Positions 34,255-43,179 of a stretch of 64,000 bases of DNA are shown piece by piece. The DNA lies in contig CAWAYQ010000016.1 of the NCBI GenBank assembly GCA_963786225.1, forward strand, positions 372,001-436,000, written 5' to 3'. The position numbers and the translations under genes were made by a program. How positions within the stretch are numbered: the first letter of the stretch is position 1; each line of letters begins with the position of its first letter. The notes beneath the pieces were generated by a model. It saw nothing but the letters and a program-made list of their open reading frames with translations, made no database searches and was not told the origin of the DNA. Source of the DNA: Flaviflagellibacter sp963786225 (GTDB lineage: Bacteria; Pseudomonadota; Alphaproteobacteria; Rhizobiales; Methylopilaceae).

Positions 34255-35088
34255 ATGACCACCGTCCGTCTCCTGCTAACTGTCCTTGCCGCCACACTGT
34301 TCCTCGCCGCACACGAGAACCGTGCGTTTGCACAGGCGCCGGGCGTGTCCGAATGGTCGGTCGAGGGGGCGGCCCGGGTCCGGCTGGTCGCGGGCGGGCT
34401 TTGGCCGGACGGCAGCCTGAAGGCCGGTCTTGAGTTCCGGCTTGAGCCCGGCTGGAAGACCTATTGGACCAATCCTGGCCCGACCGGCGTGCCGCCCCGG
34501 CTGGATTTTGCCGGCTCGCACAATTTCGCACGCGCGGAGCCGTTCTGGCCCGCACCCGTCCGCTTCGACGACGGCGGGACCTCTTCGATCGGCTATTCCG
34601 GCACTCTCGTCGTGCCGCTCCGTATCGAAGCGGGGGACACGGCCAAACCCGTCGTCCTCAAGCTCGCGCTGGAGTACGGCGTCTGCGAGAAAATCTGCAT
34701 ACCGGCCCATGCCGATCTCGAACTCAGCCTCGCGGCCGACGCGGAGCCGGACGAAATGGTCGCCGCCCAGTTCAAGGCCTTCGAGGCCCGCGTGCCGAGA
34801 CTTGCCGTCATGGGCGGCAAGGCGCCCCTTGCGATCACCGGGGCGGGGCGAACCATGGCGGGACTCGAGATCGATGTACGGTTTCCGGAAGGCGCGGCGG
34901 TCAAAGATCTGTTCGCCGGCGTTTCCTCCGGCGTTTCGGTCGGCGTTCCGCAAAAACTGGAGAGCGGCGCCTGGCGCATAAAGCTCCGGTCCGGACCGCC
35001 GCCGAAGATCGTGGATCTCGTCGCGGTGGCGGATGACCAGGCCATCAAGGTGCCGCTGGCTCTCGACGATCTCCCTTCGAGGCCTTAA
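34255..35088 (+). CDS. Secreted DsbD N-terminal-domain protein, without the membrane core
   Basis: 277 residues from ATG 34255. Signal peptide MTTVRLLLTVLAATLFLAAH...AFA. The mature protein is the DsbD alpha domain (PF11412-like): LRLEPGWKTYWTNPGPTGVP-type segment (RLEPGWKTYWTNPGPTGVPP), ALEYGVCEKICIPAHADLEL with Cys-x3-Cys, and VPLALDD at the end. DsbD membrane and C-terminal thioredoxin domains are missing, so it needs another reductant partner. It likely works in periplasmic thiol transfer, possibly for cytochrome maturation. Followed by a peroxiredoxin gene after 48 bp. Confidence 0.85.
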   Translation: MTTVRLLLTVLAATLFLAAHENRAFAQAPGVSEWSVEGAARVRLVAGGLWPDGSLKAGLEFRLEPGWKTYWTNPGPTGVPPRLDFAGSHNFARAEPFWPAPVRFDDGGTSSIGYSGTLVVPLRIEAGDTAKPVVLKLALEYGVCEKICIPAHADLELSLAADAEPDEMVAAQFKAFEARVPRLAVMGGKAPLAITGAGRTMAGLEIDVRFPEGAAVKDLFAGVSSGVSVGVPQKLESGAWRIKLRSGPPPKIVDLVAVADDQAIKVPLALDDLPSRP

Positions 35089-35136
35089 GTAAACCTCCCG
35101 CCAGATTTCCAATCACGACACAAAGCGAGACCTCTC

Positions 35137-35622
35137 ATGGCCATCCAAGTCGGCGACAAGATTCCCGAAGCTACCTTTACCGTCATGGGCCCCGAAGGCC
35201 CGGCCAAGAAGACCACCGACGAGGTGTTCAAGGGCAAGAAGGTCGTTCTGTTCGCCGTTCCCGGCGCCTTTACGCCGTCCTGCCACAAGAACCACCTGCC
35301 GAGCTACGTCGAGAACTTCGATGCGCTGAAGGCCAAGGGCGTGGATTCGATTATCGTCACCGGCGTCAACGACGTGTTCGTCCAGGATGCCTGGATCAAG
35401 GCTTCGGGCGCTGAAGGCAAGATCGACGCTCTGGCCGACGGCTCGGGTGATTTCGCGAAGGCGGTCGGCATGGACATCGATCTCGGCAAGGCCGGGCTCG
35501 GGCTCCGCTCCAAGCGTTACGCCGCCATCGTCGAGGACGGCGTCGTGAAATGGTTCGATGTCGAGGACGCCCCGCCGAAGACCGACAAGACCAAGGCGGA
35601 CGAAGTCCTGAAGCATCTCTGA
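35137..35622 (+). CDS. Peroxiredoxin, Prx5 type
   Basis: 161 residues. Reduces hydrogen peroxide and organic hydroperoxides, usually with glutathione/glutaredoxin. N-terminus MAIQVGDKIPEATFTVMGPE; the peroxidatic Cys49 sits in VPGAFTPSCHKNHLPSY (PxxxTxxC). Further blocks are VTGVNDVFVQDAWIKASGAE and GLGLRSKRYAAIVEDGVVK. Only this one cysteine is present, so it is a 1-Cys form, as is common in Prx5 of Alphaproteobacteria. Ends at a perfect hairpin terminator. Confidence 0.95.
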   Translation: MAIQVGDKIPEATFTVMGPEGPAKKTTDEVFKGKKVVLFAVPGAFTPSCHKNHLPSYVENFDALKAKGVDSIIVTGVNDVFVQDAWIKASGAEGKIDALADGSGDFAKAVGMDIDLGKAGLGLRSKRYAAIVEDGVVKWFDVEDAPPKTDKTKADEVLKHL

Positions 35623-35642
35623 GAGATCGCAATTTCGAATGC

Positions 35643-35670
35643 AAAACGGCGCCCCTCGGGCGCCGTTTTC
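35643..35670. terminator. Perfect 12-bp hairpin terminator
   Basis: AAAACGGCGCCC (35643-35654), CTC loop, GGGCGCCGTTTT (35658-35669), then a T-rich tract. A-run and T-run on both sides let it serve the peroxiredoxin gene and the convergent rnhA. Confidence 0.92.
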
Positions 35671-35680
35671 ATTTTGCGCG

Positions 35681-36125
35681 CTAGCGCACCTTGAAGGGCG
35701 CCATGCCCTGGCGCGCCAGTTCGTCGGCGCGCTCATTGTCCGCGTTTCCGGCGTGGCCCTTGACCCAGTGCCAGGCTGACGTCGTGCTTTGCGATCAGCT
35801 TGTCGAGCTGTTCCCAGAGGTCCTGGTTTTTTACCGGCTTCCTGTCCTTGGTCTTCCAGCCGTTGCGCTTCCAGCCCTTCATCCATTCCGTCACGCCACC
35901 GCGTACGTACTGGCTGTCGGTATGAATGTCGACGGCGCAGGGCCGTGTCAGGGCTTCGAGCGACCGGATCGCGGCCAGAAGCTCCATGCGGTTATTGGTC
36001 GTCAACTGCTCGCCGCCGGACAGCTCTTTCGTCTGGTCGCTGAACCGCAGGATGGCCCCCCAGCCGCCCGGACCCGGATTTCCCGAGCAGGCGCCGTCGG
36101 TCCAGATTTCGACGCGCGCGCTCAC
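35681..36125 (-). CDS. rnhA: Ribonuclease HI, with an apparent +1 frameshift
   Basis: Degrades the RNA of RNA-DNA hybrids. VEIWTDGACSGNPGPGGWGA, LTTNNRMELLAAIRSLEAL and VDIHTDSQYVRGGVTEWMKG carry the catalytic Asp-Glu-Asp. Near 35775 one extra base pushes the frame to LALGQGPRRKRG, a TGA; removing it gives the normal end DVSWHWVKGHAGNADNERAD then ELARQGMAPFKVR, with the fourth Asp. With that repair, 147 residues. GTG 36125 overlaps the thrB stop as GTGA. Likely a sequence error, though rnhA loss is tolerated in many bacteria. Confidence 0.88.
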
Positions 36126-37087
36126 GGTTCCCATCCATAGGAGGCGACGGATGCGACCGTCTGGTGAAAACGCAGCTTGCGCCAATATTCGAGCGGGTCC
36201 TTCGGCTTCACCAGCGCGCCCTCCGGAACCGACAGCCAGTCGACCAGCCGCGTCAGCAGGAAGCGAAGCGCCGAGCCGCGCGCGAGCAGAGGCAGCGCCG
36301 CCATTTCGTCTTCCCGCAATGGCCGCGTCGCGTGATAGGCCGCAAGCAGCGCACGCCCCTTGGTTGCGTTGTAGGAATTGTCCGGCTCGAAGCACCAGGC
36401 GTTGAGGCAGACCGCAAGATCGTAGGCGAGGAGATCGGTGCAGGCGAAATAGAAATCGATCAGCCCGGGAGCGTGGCCGTCCAGAAACAGAACATTGTCC
36501 GGAAAGAGATCGGCGTGAATTGTGCCTTTCGGCAGGCCCGCGGGCCAGTTCTGTTCCAGGAAGGCGAGTTCTCCGGCAATCGCCTCGCCGAGCCCGGCGC
36601 GCACTTCGTCGGCGCGCGGCATCGCGGTTTCGGCGAGCTTCTTCCAGCCCTGCAGGCTGAGATCGTTGTCGCGGCACAGCTGGAATTCCCAGGCCGCGTT
36701 GTGGAATCGCGCGAGTGCACTGCCGACAAGCGCGGCATGCTCCACCGTCGGCCGCCGCCGCGAAATACCGTCGAGGAACGTCACGATGGCGGCGGGGCGT
36801 CCGCACAATTCGCCGAGCACCTTGCCCTCGCGGTTCTTCACGGGCAGCGGGCAGGTGATGCCGTGCTCGGCACAATGTTCCATGAGACCGAGAAAGAAGG
36901 GCAGGTTTTCGCGCCGTACGCGCTTTTCGTAGAGCGTCAGGATGAACTGACCGCCCTCGGTGCGCAGCAGGAAGTTCGAGTTCTCGACGCCTTCCGCGAT
37001 GCCCTTGCAGGTCAGGTGATGGCCGATGTCGTAGCTCGCGATGAAGCGTTCGAGATCGTCTTCCGGGACGTCGGTGTAAACGGCCAT
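36122..37087 (-). CDS. thrB: Homoserine kinase, type II (ThrB)
   Basis: 321 residues, protein-kinase-like (APH) fold used by Alphaproteobacteria for threonine synthesis rather than the GHMP type. Start MAVYTDVPEDDLERFIASYD with SYDIG, then GIAEGVENSNFLLRTEGGQF, LPFFLGLMEHCAEHGITCPL, the catalytic IHADLFPDNVLFLDGHAPGL loop, and LIDFYFACTDLLAYDLAVCL. ATG 37087 chosen for the family start; a longer reading to 37138 is not supported. Overlaps rnhA by 4 bp. Confidence 0.94.
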   Translation of the reverse strand: MAVYTDVPEDDLERFIASYDIGHHLTCKGIAEGVENSNFLLRTEGGQFILTLYEKRVRRENLPFFLGLMEHCAEHGITCPLPVKNREGKVLGELCGRPAAIVTFLDGISRRRPTVEHAALVGSALARFHNAAWEFQLCRDNDLSLQGWKKLAETAMPRADEVRAGLGEAIAGELAFLEQNWPAGLPKGTIHADLFPDNVLFLDGHAPGLIDFYFACTDLLAYDLAVCLNAWCFEPDNSYNATKGRALLAAYHATRPLREDEMAALPLLARGSALRFLLTRLVDWLSVPEGALVKPKDPLEYWRKLRFHQTVASVASYGWEP

Positions 37088-37205
37088 TTTCGCTCGGGTG
37101 AATCGCCAGGGTGTCGCGGCGCATTGGCGAGGCCGCAAAAGGCGTGTTATCGGCTGGCCGTGCGAGCGTCAAACGGATGGCTCGCAATTCTCGCGGATTT
37201 CGCCT

Positions 37206-38093
37206 GTGATTCCCTTTGAATGGTATTGGGCGATCTTCGTCCTCATCGGCGCGGCGGTGCAGACCGTGCGCAACGCGACCCAGCGCAAGATCGCCGGAAC
37301 GGCAGGCACGCTCGGCGCAACCTATGCCCGCTTCATCTATGCATGGCCGTTTGCCGTGGCATTTCTGGGCTTTCTTGTCGCGAGCCAGGGAATGCCGGTG
37401 CTTCCGGGCCTGGAGTTTGCGGGCTGGGCTGCGCTGGGCGGGTTCATGCAGGTTCTGGCGACTTTCTGTCTGCTTGCCGCCATGCAGGACCGCTCATTCT
37501 CCTTCGCCATCGCCATGTCCAATACGTCCCCGGTGCAGGTGGCGATTTTCGGACTTCTGATCCTGGGCGAGCCGCTTACGTTGGGTGTCGCCGTGTCGGT
37601 CCTTCTGGTGACTATCGGCACCATGCTGATTTCATGGCCGCGCGCCGGAGTCCGCCCAGATCTGCGCTCGGTCGCGCTGGGGCTCGGTTCTGGGTTCTTC
37701 TTTTCACTTGCCTCGGTCGGCTATCGCGGAGCGACGTTGAGCCTCAACACCGATTTCGTGCTGGCGGCGTCCATGACGCTTGTTGCGACGCTCACGCTGC
37801 AAAGCGTGTTTCTGACGATGTGGATGGCCCGGTTCGCGCCGAAGGATCTCAAGGCCGTGTTCAGGAACTGGCGGCAGTCCTTGCTGGCCGGGTTTACCGG
37901 CGCGCTGGCGTCCCAGCTCTGGTTCAGCGCTTATGCGATCGAAACCGTTGCCCGCGTGCGTACGCTGGCCGTCATCGAGATTCTGTTTGCGCAATTCGTG
38001 TCGTCGCGGATTTTCCGCGAAGGAGCCGGCGTGCGCGAGCTCGTGAGCCTCGCGCTTATCATTCTCGGGATTGTAGTTGTCGTGAACGCTTAG
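37206..38093 (+). CDS. EamA/DMT-superfamily transporter
   Basis: 295 residues from GTG 37206, ten hydrophobic segments in two five-helix halves, the DMT layout. IPFEWYWAIFVLIGAAVQTV opens the first half; NTSPVQVAIFGLLILGEPLT is the conserved helix 4-5 turn; the second half ends LIILGIVVVVNA. Substrate unknown. It is divergent from thrB across 118 bp and converges on ispH with a 4-bp overlap. Confidence 0.85.
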   Translation: MIPFEWYWAIFVLIGAAVQTVRNATQRKIAGTAGTLGATYARFIYAWPFAVAFLGFLVASQGMPVLPGLEFAGWAALGGFMQVLATFCLLAAMQDRSFSFAIAMSNTSPVQVAIFGLLILGEPLTLGVAVSVLLVTIGTMLISWPRAGVRPDLRSVALGLGSGFFFSLASVGYRGATLSLNTDFVLAASMTLVATLTLQSVFLTMWMARFAPKDLKAVFRNWRQSLLAGFTGALASQLWFSAYAIETVARVRTLAVIEILFAQFVSSRIFREGAGVRELVSLALIILGIVVVVNA

Positions 38094-39064
38094 GCCGCGT
38101 CGACGTTCATGCCGCGCAGCGGCCGGGGCAGCGGGAAGAACATGTGTTCCTCCACGGTCTGGACCGTTTCGACCTCGACCTCGTAGCGCTCGGCGAACGC
38201 GTCGATGATCTCTTCGACGAGCACTTCCGGCGCCGAGGCACCGGCCGAGATGCCGAGCGTGCCGATGCCCTGCATTTCCGACCAGTCGATCTGGTCCTTG
38301 CTGTCGACCAGACGCGAAACCGGGCAGCCGCGCTGTTCGGCGACTTCGCGCAGGCGCTGCGAGTTCGACGAGTTCGGCGAGCCGACGGTGATGAAGGCAT
38401 CGCACTGATGCGCGATCTGCTTCACCGCTTCCTGACGGTTCGTCGTCGCGTAGCAGATGTCTTCCTTGTGCGGGACGACGATCGACGGGAAACGCCGCTT
38501 CAGCGCTTCGATGATGTCCGAGGTTTCCTCGACCGAAAGCGTCGTCTGCGTCACGAAGGCGAGCGCCTCGGGATTTTCCGGAACGAACGCCTCGACGTCC
38601 TCGACCGTCTGCACGAGCTTGACCGCGCCGTCCGGCAGCTGGCCGATCGTGCCCACGACTTCCGGGTGCCCGGCATGGCCGATCAGTACGATCTCGCGAC
38701 CGCGCTTGAAATGGATTTCCGCTTCGCGGTGCACCTTGGTCACCAGCGGGCAGGTGGCATCGAGAATCGTGAAATTCCGGCTCTTGGCCTCGGCGGGGAT
38801 GGTCTTGGCCACGCCATGCGCGGAAAAGATCACGGGCGCGTCGGTGTTGTCCGGGATCTCATCAAGCTCTTCGACGAAGATCGCGCCTTTGCGGCGCAGG
38901 CTCTCGACGACGTACTTGTTATGAACGATTTCGTGGCGCACATAGACCGGCGCGCCGTAGAGCTTCAGAGCCTTCTCGACGACGTCGATGGCACGCACGA
39001 CACCCGCGCAAAATCCGCGCGGAGCGCACAGGAGAACCTTAAGAGGGGGCTTCTGAGTGGTCAT
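38090..39064 (-). CDS. ispH: 4-hydroxy-3-methylbut-2-enyl diphosphate reductase
   Basis: 324 residues. Last step of the MEP pathway, reducing HMBPP to IPP and DMAPP. Fe-S ligands are conserved: LLCAPRGFCAGVVRAIDVVE (the ligand Cys in GFCAGV), DATCPLVTKVHRE, and CDAFITVGSPNSSNS beside CYATTNRQ. Catalytic Glu in the NTDAPVIFSAHGV and TQTTLSVEET segments. ATG 39064 is preceded in frame by GTG 39070; either could be used. Complements ispE elsewhere in the window. Confidence 0.96.
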   Translation of the reverse strand: MTTQKPPLKVLLCAPRGFCAGVVRAIDVVEKALKLYGAPVYVRHEIVHNKYVVESLRRKGAIFVEELDEIPDNTDAPVIFSAHGVAKTIPAEAKSRNFTILDATCPLVTKVHREAEIHFKRGREIVLIGHAGHPEVVGTIGQLPDGAVKLVQTVEDVEAFVPENPEALAFVTQTTLSVEETSDIIEALKRRFPSIVVPHKEDICYATTNRQEAVKQIAHQCDAFITVGSPNSSNSQRLREVAEQRGCPVSRLVDSKDQIDWSEMQGIGTLGISAGASAPEVLVEEIIDAFAERYEVEVETVQTVEEHMFFPLPRPLRGMNVDAA

Positions 39065-39170
39065 TGTCACTTTGAGTGCCGGTTTGGGTCGGGTCTTGTC
39101 AAGTTCCTGCCCGGACGCGGTATAAGGCCCTAGACCTTAAATCGGGCGGAAATCCGGAGTTTCTGGGCAT

Positions 39171-39797
39171 ATGAACACCCCCCATATAGCTATCGCCGCC
39201 TGGGTTTGCAGGCTCGGCCGCCTGACCTTGGCCCTTGCCCTTCTGGGGGTGGTGCTGAGCGCGATTCAGCCCGCCTCGGCGCAGGAGGAGAAAAAGGGCT
39301 TTCTCTCGGGCCTTATCCCCTTCGGCCAGAAACCGAAATCGCTCGGCCCCACGCCCGAACGCAAGGACACGATCTTGTGTCCGGCAGTCGTGGTTCAGCC
39401 CGGCACCGCGGCGCTCGTCCTGTCCGAGCGCGGCAAGGAGGGCGATCCGCTTTCCGTGCGTTATCAGGCGCGTTTCAGCGAATTTGCCCGTGAATGCGTC
39501 GATCTCGGAGCGGAGGTCGGCCTGCGAATCGGCCTCGCGGGCCGGGCGCTCGTCGGGCCGAAGGGCGTGCCCGGGCAGGTCATCGATGTGCCGATCCGTT
39601 TCGTCGTGCTCGACGAGAAAAAGAAGGTCGTCATTTCCCGTGTGACCAGGCTGCAGGTGACCATCCCGGTCGGCCAGACCGGCATCACCTTTACCCATGT
39701 CGAGGAGTTGGGGACCGTGCCCAAGCCCGACAACAAGCTCCGCAATTGGGATCTTCGGGTCGGCTTCGATTCCAAGCCGGGCACCCCGCAGGGCTGA
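39171..39797 (+). CDS. Secreted or membrane-anchored hypothetical protein
   Basis: 208 residues. A long signal or anchor (RLGRLTLALALLGVVLSAIQ, PASAQ) precedes LPFGQKPK-like region (PFGQKPKSLGPTPERKDTIL), CPAVVVQPGTAALVLSERGK, ARFSEFARECVDLGAEVGLR, VIDVPIRFVVLDEKKKVVIS and FTHVEELGTVPKPDNKLRNW. Beta-rich mature domain with two Cys. It resembles an uncharacterised family of rhizobial periplasmic proteins but I do not recognise a name. It is divergent from ispH and upstream of ccrM. Confidence 0.68.
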   Translation: MNTPHIAIAAWVCRLGRLTLALALLGVVLSAIQPASAQEEKKGFLSGLIPFGQKPKSLGPTPERKDTILCPAVVVQPGTAALVLSERGKEGDPLSVRYQARFSEFARECVDLGAEVGLRIGLAGRALVGPKGVPGQVIDVPIRFVVLDEKKKVVISRVTRLQVTIPVGQTGITFTHVEELGTVPKPDNKLRNWDLRVGFDSKPGTPQG

Positions 39798-39816
39798 CAA
39801 AACGTCACGGTTCTCG

Positions 39817-39848
39817 CGAAGGGTGAAAATCGCACCGCCAACCCTTCG
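39817..39848. repeat. Inverted repeat upstream of ccrM
   Basis: CGAAGGGT (39817-39824), 16-nt spacer, ACCCTTCG (39841-39848), 77 bp before the ccrM ATG. TTAACCCT and TTAAGG follow. CtrA half-sites contain TTAA, and CtrA controls ccrM in Caulobacter, so regulation here is plausible, but spacing does not match the full TTAA-N7-TTAA consensus. Confidence 0.4.
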
Positions 39849-39924
39849 TTAACCCTGCTTTTTAGCTCGCACTTAAGGTTGATCGTTCAAGTTCTCGGCG
39901 TTGGTCACGCGTCGGGAATTTCGA

Positions 39925-41058
39925 ATGTCCAGTTTGGTACTGCGTACCCAGGCGCGCTCCGTCGCGCCTGGGATGGACATCCCCGGAAGTCGCATCATCC
40001 TCGGCGATTGCATCGCCGAATTGGAGAAGCTCCCGGCCGCGTCGGTCGATCTCATCTTTGCCGACCCGCCCTACAATCTGCAGCTTCAGGGCTCGCTTCA
40101 CCGCCCGGATCACAGCCTCGTCGACGCCGTCGACGACGACTGGGACCAGTTTGCGAGCTTCGCGGCCTATGACGCCTTTACCCGCGCCTGGCTGTCGGCC
40201 GCGCGCCGCGTGATGAAGCCGAATGCCGCGATCTGGGTCATCGGCTCCTATCACAACATTTTTCGCGTCGGCACGATCCTTCAGGACCTCGGCTTCTGGA
40301 TCTTGAACGACGTCGTCTGGCGGAAAAACAATCCGATGCCGAATTTCCGCGGCCGCCGGTTTACCAATGCGCACGAGACCATGATCTGGGCGTCGCGTTC
40401 GGCGGAGTCGAAATACACCTTCAATTACGAGACCATGAAAGCCGGCAACGAGGACCTTCAGCTTCGCTCCGATTGGCTGTTGCCGATCTGCACGGGCGGA
40501 GAACGCCTCAAGGGCGCCGACGGGCGCAAGGTCCATCCGACGCAGAAGCCCGAGGCGCTGATCGCCCGCGTTCTGATGTCGTCCACCAAGCGCGGCGATG
40601 TCGTGCTCGATCCCTTTTCCGGCTCCGGCACCACGGCAGCCGTTTCCAAGCGTCTCGGCCGGACCTGCATCGGCATCGAGCGCGATCCCGAATACGCGGC
40701 GGCGTCTCGCGAAAGGCTCGCCGGAGTCGAGACCCTCCCGGACGAAGCCCTGGCCGAAGTACCGGCCAAGCGCGAGGCGCCCCGCGTCGCCTTCTCTTCC
40801 GTCGTCGAGCGCGGGCTGATCACGCCCGGCGCGAAACTGACGGATGCGAAGCGCCGCGTTGAGGCCATGGTCCGCGCCGACGGTACGATTGCGTTGGGCA
40901 ACGTCATCGGCTCGATCCACAAGATCGGCGCCGTGGCCCAGGACGCCGAGGCCTGCAATGGCTGGACGTATTGGCATGTGGAGACGCCGAAAGGGCTGTC
41001 GCCCATCGACAGTCTGCGCAGTCTGATCCGCGCCGAAATGGCCGGATCGACCGCCTGA
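39925..41058 (+). CDS. ccrM: Adenine-N6 DNA methyltransferase, CcrM type
   Basis: 377 residues. Orphan cell-cycle methylase of GANTC in Alphaproteobacteria. Beta-class motif order: LIFADPPYNLQLQGSLHRPD (DPPY) near residue 45, later VVLDPFSGSGTTAAVSKRLG (FxGxG). KVHPTQKPEALIARVL and RFTNAHETMIWASRS are typical. A C-terminal extension with FSSVVERGLITPGAKLTDAK, GTIALGNVIGSIHKIGAVAQ and NGWTYWHVETPKGLSPIDSL matches the CcrM tail. ATG 39925 is preferred. No restriction partner is nearby. Confidence 0.93.
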   Translation: MSSLVLRTQARSVAPGMDIPGSRIILGDCIAELEKLPAASVDLIFADPPYNLQLQGSLHRPDHSLVDAVDDDWDQFASFAAYDAFTRAWLSAARRVMKPNAAIWVIGSYHNIFRVGTILQDLGFWILNDVVWRKNNPMPNFRGRRFTNAHETMIWASRSAESKYTFNYETMKAGNEDLQLRSDWLLPICTGGERLKGADGRKVHPTQKPEALIARVLMSSTKRGDVVLDPFSGSGTTAAVSKRLGRTCIGIERDPEYAAASRERLAGVETLPDEALAEVPAKREAPRVAFSSVVERGLITPGAKLTDAKRRVEAMVRADGTIALGNVIGSIHKIGAVAQDAEACNGWTYWHVETPKGLSPIDSLRSLIRAEMAGSTA

Positions 41059-41129
41059 AGGCGCGAACGCTTCTCATCTGCAAACATCGCTGTTGCGTCG
41101 GGCCGGCGCGAGGTTTAAGCGCGGGGCAA

Positions 41130-42025
41130 ATGCCCGCCCAGAAACTCCTTCCGTCTCGCCCTCGGCAGTATTCTCGTCAGCCTGATCGTTCTCGGGCTGA
41201 AAGTGCTCGCCTATGTGCTTACGGGCTCGGTCGCGCTCTATTCCGATGCGTTGGAAAGCGTCATCAATGTCGTGACGGCAGATCACGGCGGCAGCGGCTC
41301 TGTGGTTCAGCGCCCAGCCGGCCGACAGAAATCATCCCTACGGGCATCACAAGGCCGAATATCTCTCGGCGGTTCTCGAGGGCGTGCTCATCACGCTCGC
41401 CGCGATTTCGATCTTCCGGTCCGCCTATTTCGGCTTCTTCAATCCTCAGCCTATCAATGCGCCGGTCGAGGGCCTTGCTCTCAGCGCGGTCGCGACCGCC
41501 ATCAACGGATTGTGGGCCTTTGTCCTGATCCGCGTCGGCCGGCGCGAATTCTCGATGGCGCTGACCGCGGACGGCAAGCACCTCTTGACCGATGTTGTTA
41601 CATCCGTCGGAGTGTTCATCGGTCTGATCGGAGCGGTGGCCTTCGATCTTCCGATTCTCGATCCGATCCTTGCCGCGTTCGTCGCGCTCAACATCGTCTG
41701 GATGGGCGTGATGCTGATGCGGGAATCGCTCGGTGGGCTGATGGATGAAGCGGTCGAGGTGGATATGCTCGATGGCATCAAGGCCATCATCGCGCGGGAA
41801 GCCGAAGGCGCGATCGAAGCGCACGACATCCGCACCCGCCGGGCCGGCCGCGCCATTTTCGTGGAGTTTCACCTGGTCGTTCACGGTGCGATGAGCGTCT
41901 CGGACGCGCACGACATCTGCGACCGCATCGAGCGTGCTGTGCAGAAAGACGTCGAGGGCGCGCAAGTCACGATCCATGTCGAGCCCGACAACAAGGCCAA
42001 GCATCAGGGCATCGTGATCGTCTAG
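41130..42025 (+). CDS. Cation diffusion facilitator transporter, with two apparent +1 frameshifts
   Basis: Exports Zn, Fe or similar divalent cations. With one base removed near 41151 and another near 41281 the protein reads MPAQKLL, RLALGSILVSLIVLGLKVLA, YVLTGSVALYSDALESVINV, VTA, ITAAAALWFSAQPADRNHPY, GHHKAEYLSAVLEGVLITLA and so on to IVIV, 298 residues. The metal-binding SDALES and HHKAEY segments and the C-terminal domain (AHDIRTRRAGRAIFVEFHLV, VHPD-like HVEPD) are intact. Both lesions are single insertions, which favours sequence error. Its stop overlaps that of mutY by 4 bp. Confidence 0.87.
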
Positions 42026-43083
42026 CTGCGCGCGAGTTCCACGACCTTGCGCATCACGCTCGGCAGCGCTTCGGCGTCGATCTCATGCGACCACCAGCAA
42101 TTCTCCGGAGCCTCGGTCCGCTGCGGAACCCGCGTGGCGAACACCTGAAGTTCCAGCGAAAAATGCGAGAAGACGTGGCTCACGCTGCCGGTCAATTTCC
42201 GCCAGTCGGCGGCAAAAGGCGCCTCCGTGAGCGCGGTTTCGCGGTCGAACTTTGCGAGCCAGCCTGATCCGGGAATTTCCGCCATGCCGCCGAGCAGGCC
42301 CTTTTCCGTTCGCCTCCTGAGCAGAATCGCGCCGTCCGGACGGGTGACGAAAAACGCCGCGCCGAATCGGGCAGGGCGCTCTCCCTTCGCGGCCTTGCGC
42401 GGAAATGTCTCCTGAGTTCCGAGCACACGCGCTTCGCATGCCTGATTCCACGGGCAGAGCGAACAGGCCGGCCGCTTCGGCGTACAGAGGGTTGCGCCGA
42501 GATCCATCATCGCCTGCGCGAAATCGCCGGGCCGCTTCGCGGGTGTCAGGGGCTCCGCAAGCGCGCGGATCAGCGGCTTTGCCCGCGGCAGTGCCTCCTC
42601 GACGGCATAGAGCCGTGTAATGACGCGCTCGACATTGCCGTCGACAACCGTCGCCTGTCGGTCGAATGCGATCGCCGCAATCGCGGCGGCGGTATAGGGG
42701 CCGATGCCCGGCAGTTCGAGCAGGCCCGCTTCGGTGTCCGGGAAATCTCCGCCGCCGGCCACGACCGCTTTTGCACAGGCATGGAGATTTCGTGCGCGGG
42801 CATAATAGCCGAGCCCCGCCCAGAGCCGCAGCACATCGTCGAGCGGCGCCTCCGCCAGCGCCCCCACATCCGGAAACCGTTCGAGAAATTTCTCGAAATA
42901 GGGTCCCGCGGCGACGACCGTCGTCTGCTGCAGCATGATTTCCGACAGCCAGACGCGATACGGGTCCGCGACCTCTCCCTCGACGGCGCGCCAGGGCAGG
43001 CGGCGACGGTGCCGGTCATACCAGGCGAGCAGCGCTTCGGGATCGGGACGGTTCTGTTTCGGCTTTCGGGCGGCGAGGGCCAT
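42022..43083 (-). CDS. mutY: A/G-specific adenine glycosylase
   Basis: 353 residues. Removes A mispaired with 8-oxoG. Helix-hairpin-helix-GPD: YRVWLSEIMLQQTTVVAAGP with the catalytic Glu, LLELPGIGPYTAAAIAAIAF, DRQATVVDGNVERVITRLYA (catalytic Asp). The Fe-S cluster is CTPKRPACSLCPWNQAC. The C-terminal NUDIX-like domain (FFVTRPDGAILLRRRTEKGL then LGGMAEIPGSGW) recognises 8-oxoG. ATG 43083 chosen; GTG 43086 lies just before it. Divergent from dciA. Confidence 0.95.
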   Translation of the reverse strand: MALAARKPKQNRPDPEALLAWYDRHRRRLPWRAVEGEVADPYRVWLSEIMLQQTTVVAAGPYFEKFLERFPDVGALAEAPLDDVLRLWAGLGYYARARNLHACAKAVVAGGGDFPDTEAGLLELPGIGPYTAAAIAAIAFDRQATVVDGNVERVITRLYAVEEALPRAKPLIRALAEPLTPAKRPGDFAQAMMDLGATLCTPKRPACSLCPWNQACEARVLGTQETFPRKAAKGERPARFGAAFFVTRPDGAILLRRRTEKGLLGGMAEIPGSGWLAKFDRETALTEAPFAADWRKLTGSVSHVFSHFSLELQVFATRVPQRTEAPENCWWSHEIDAEALPSVMRKVVELARS

Positions 43084-43179
43084 CACGTCTTATAGCGCCG
43101 CTTTTGCGCATTTCTCCCCGCCTTCCACAGCTTCCTCCTGTCCGCTTGCGCCGCCGGCCTGCGAGGCGGCAGATAAAGC

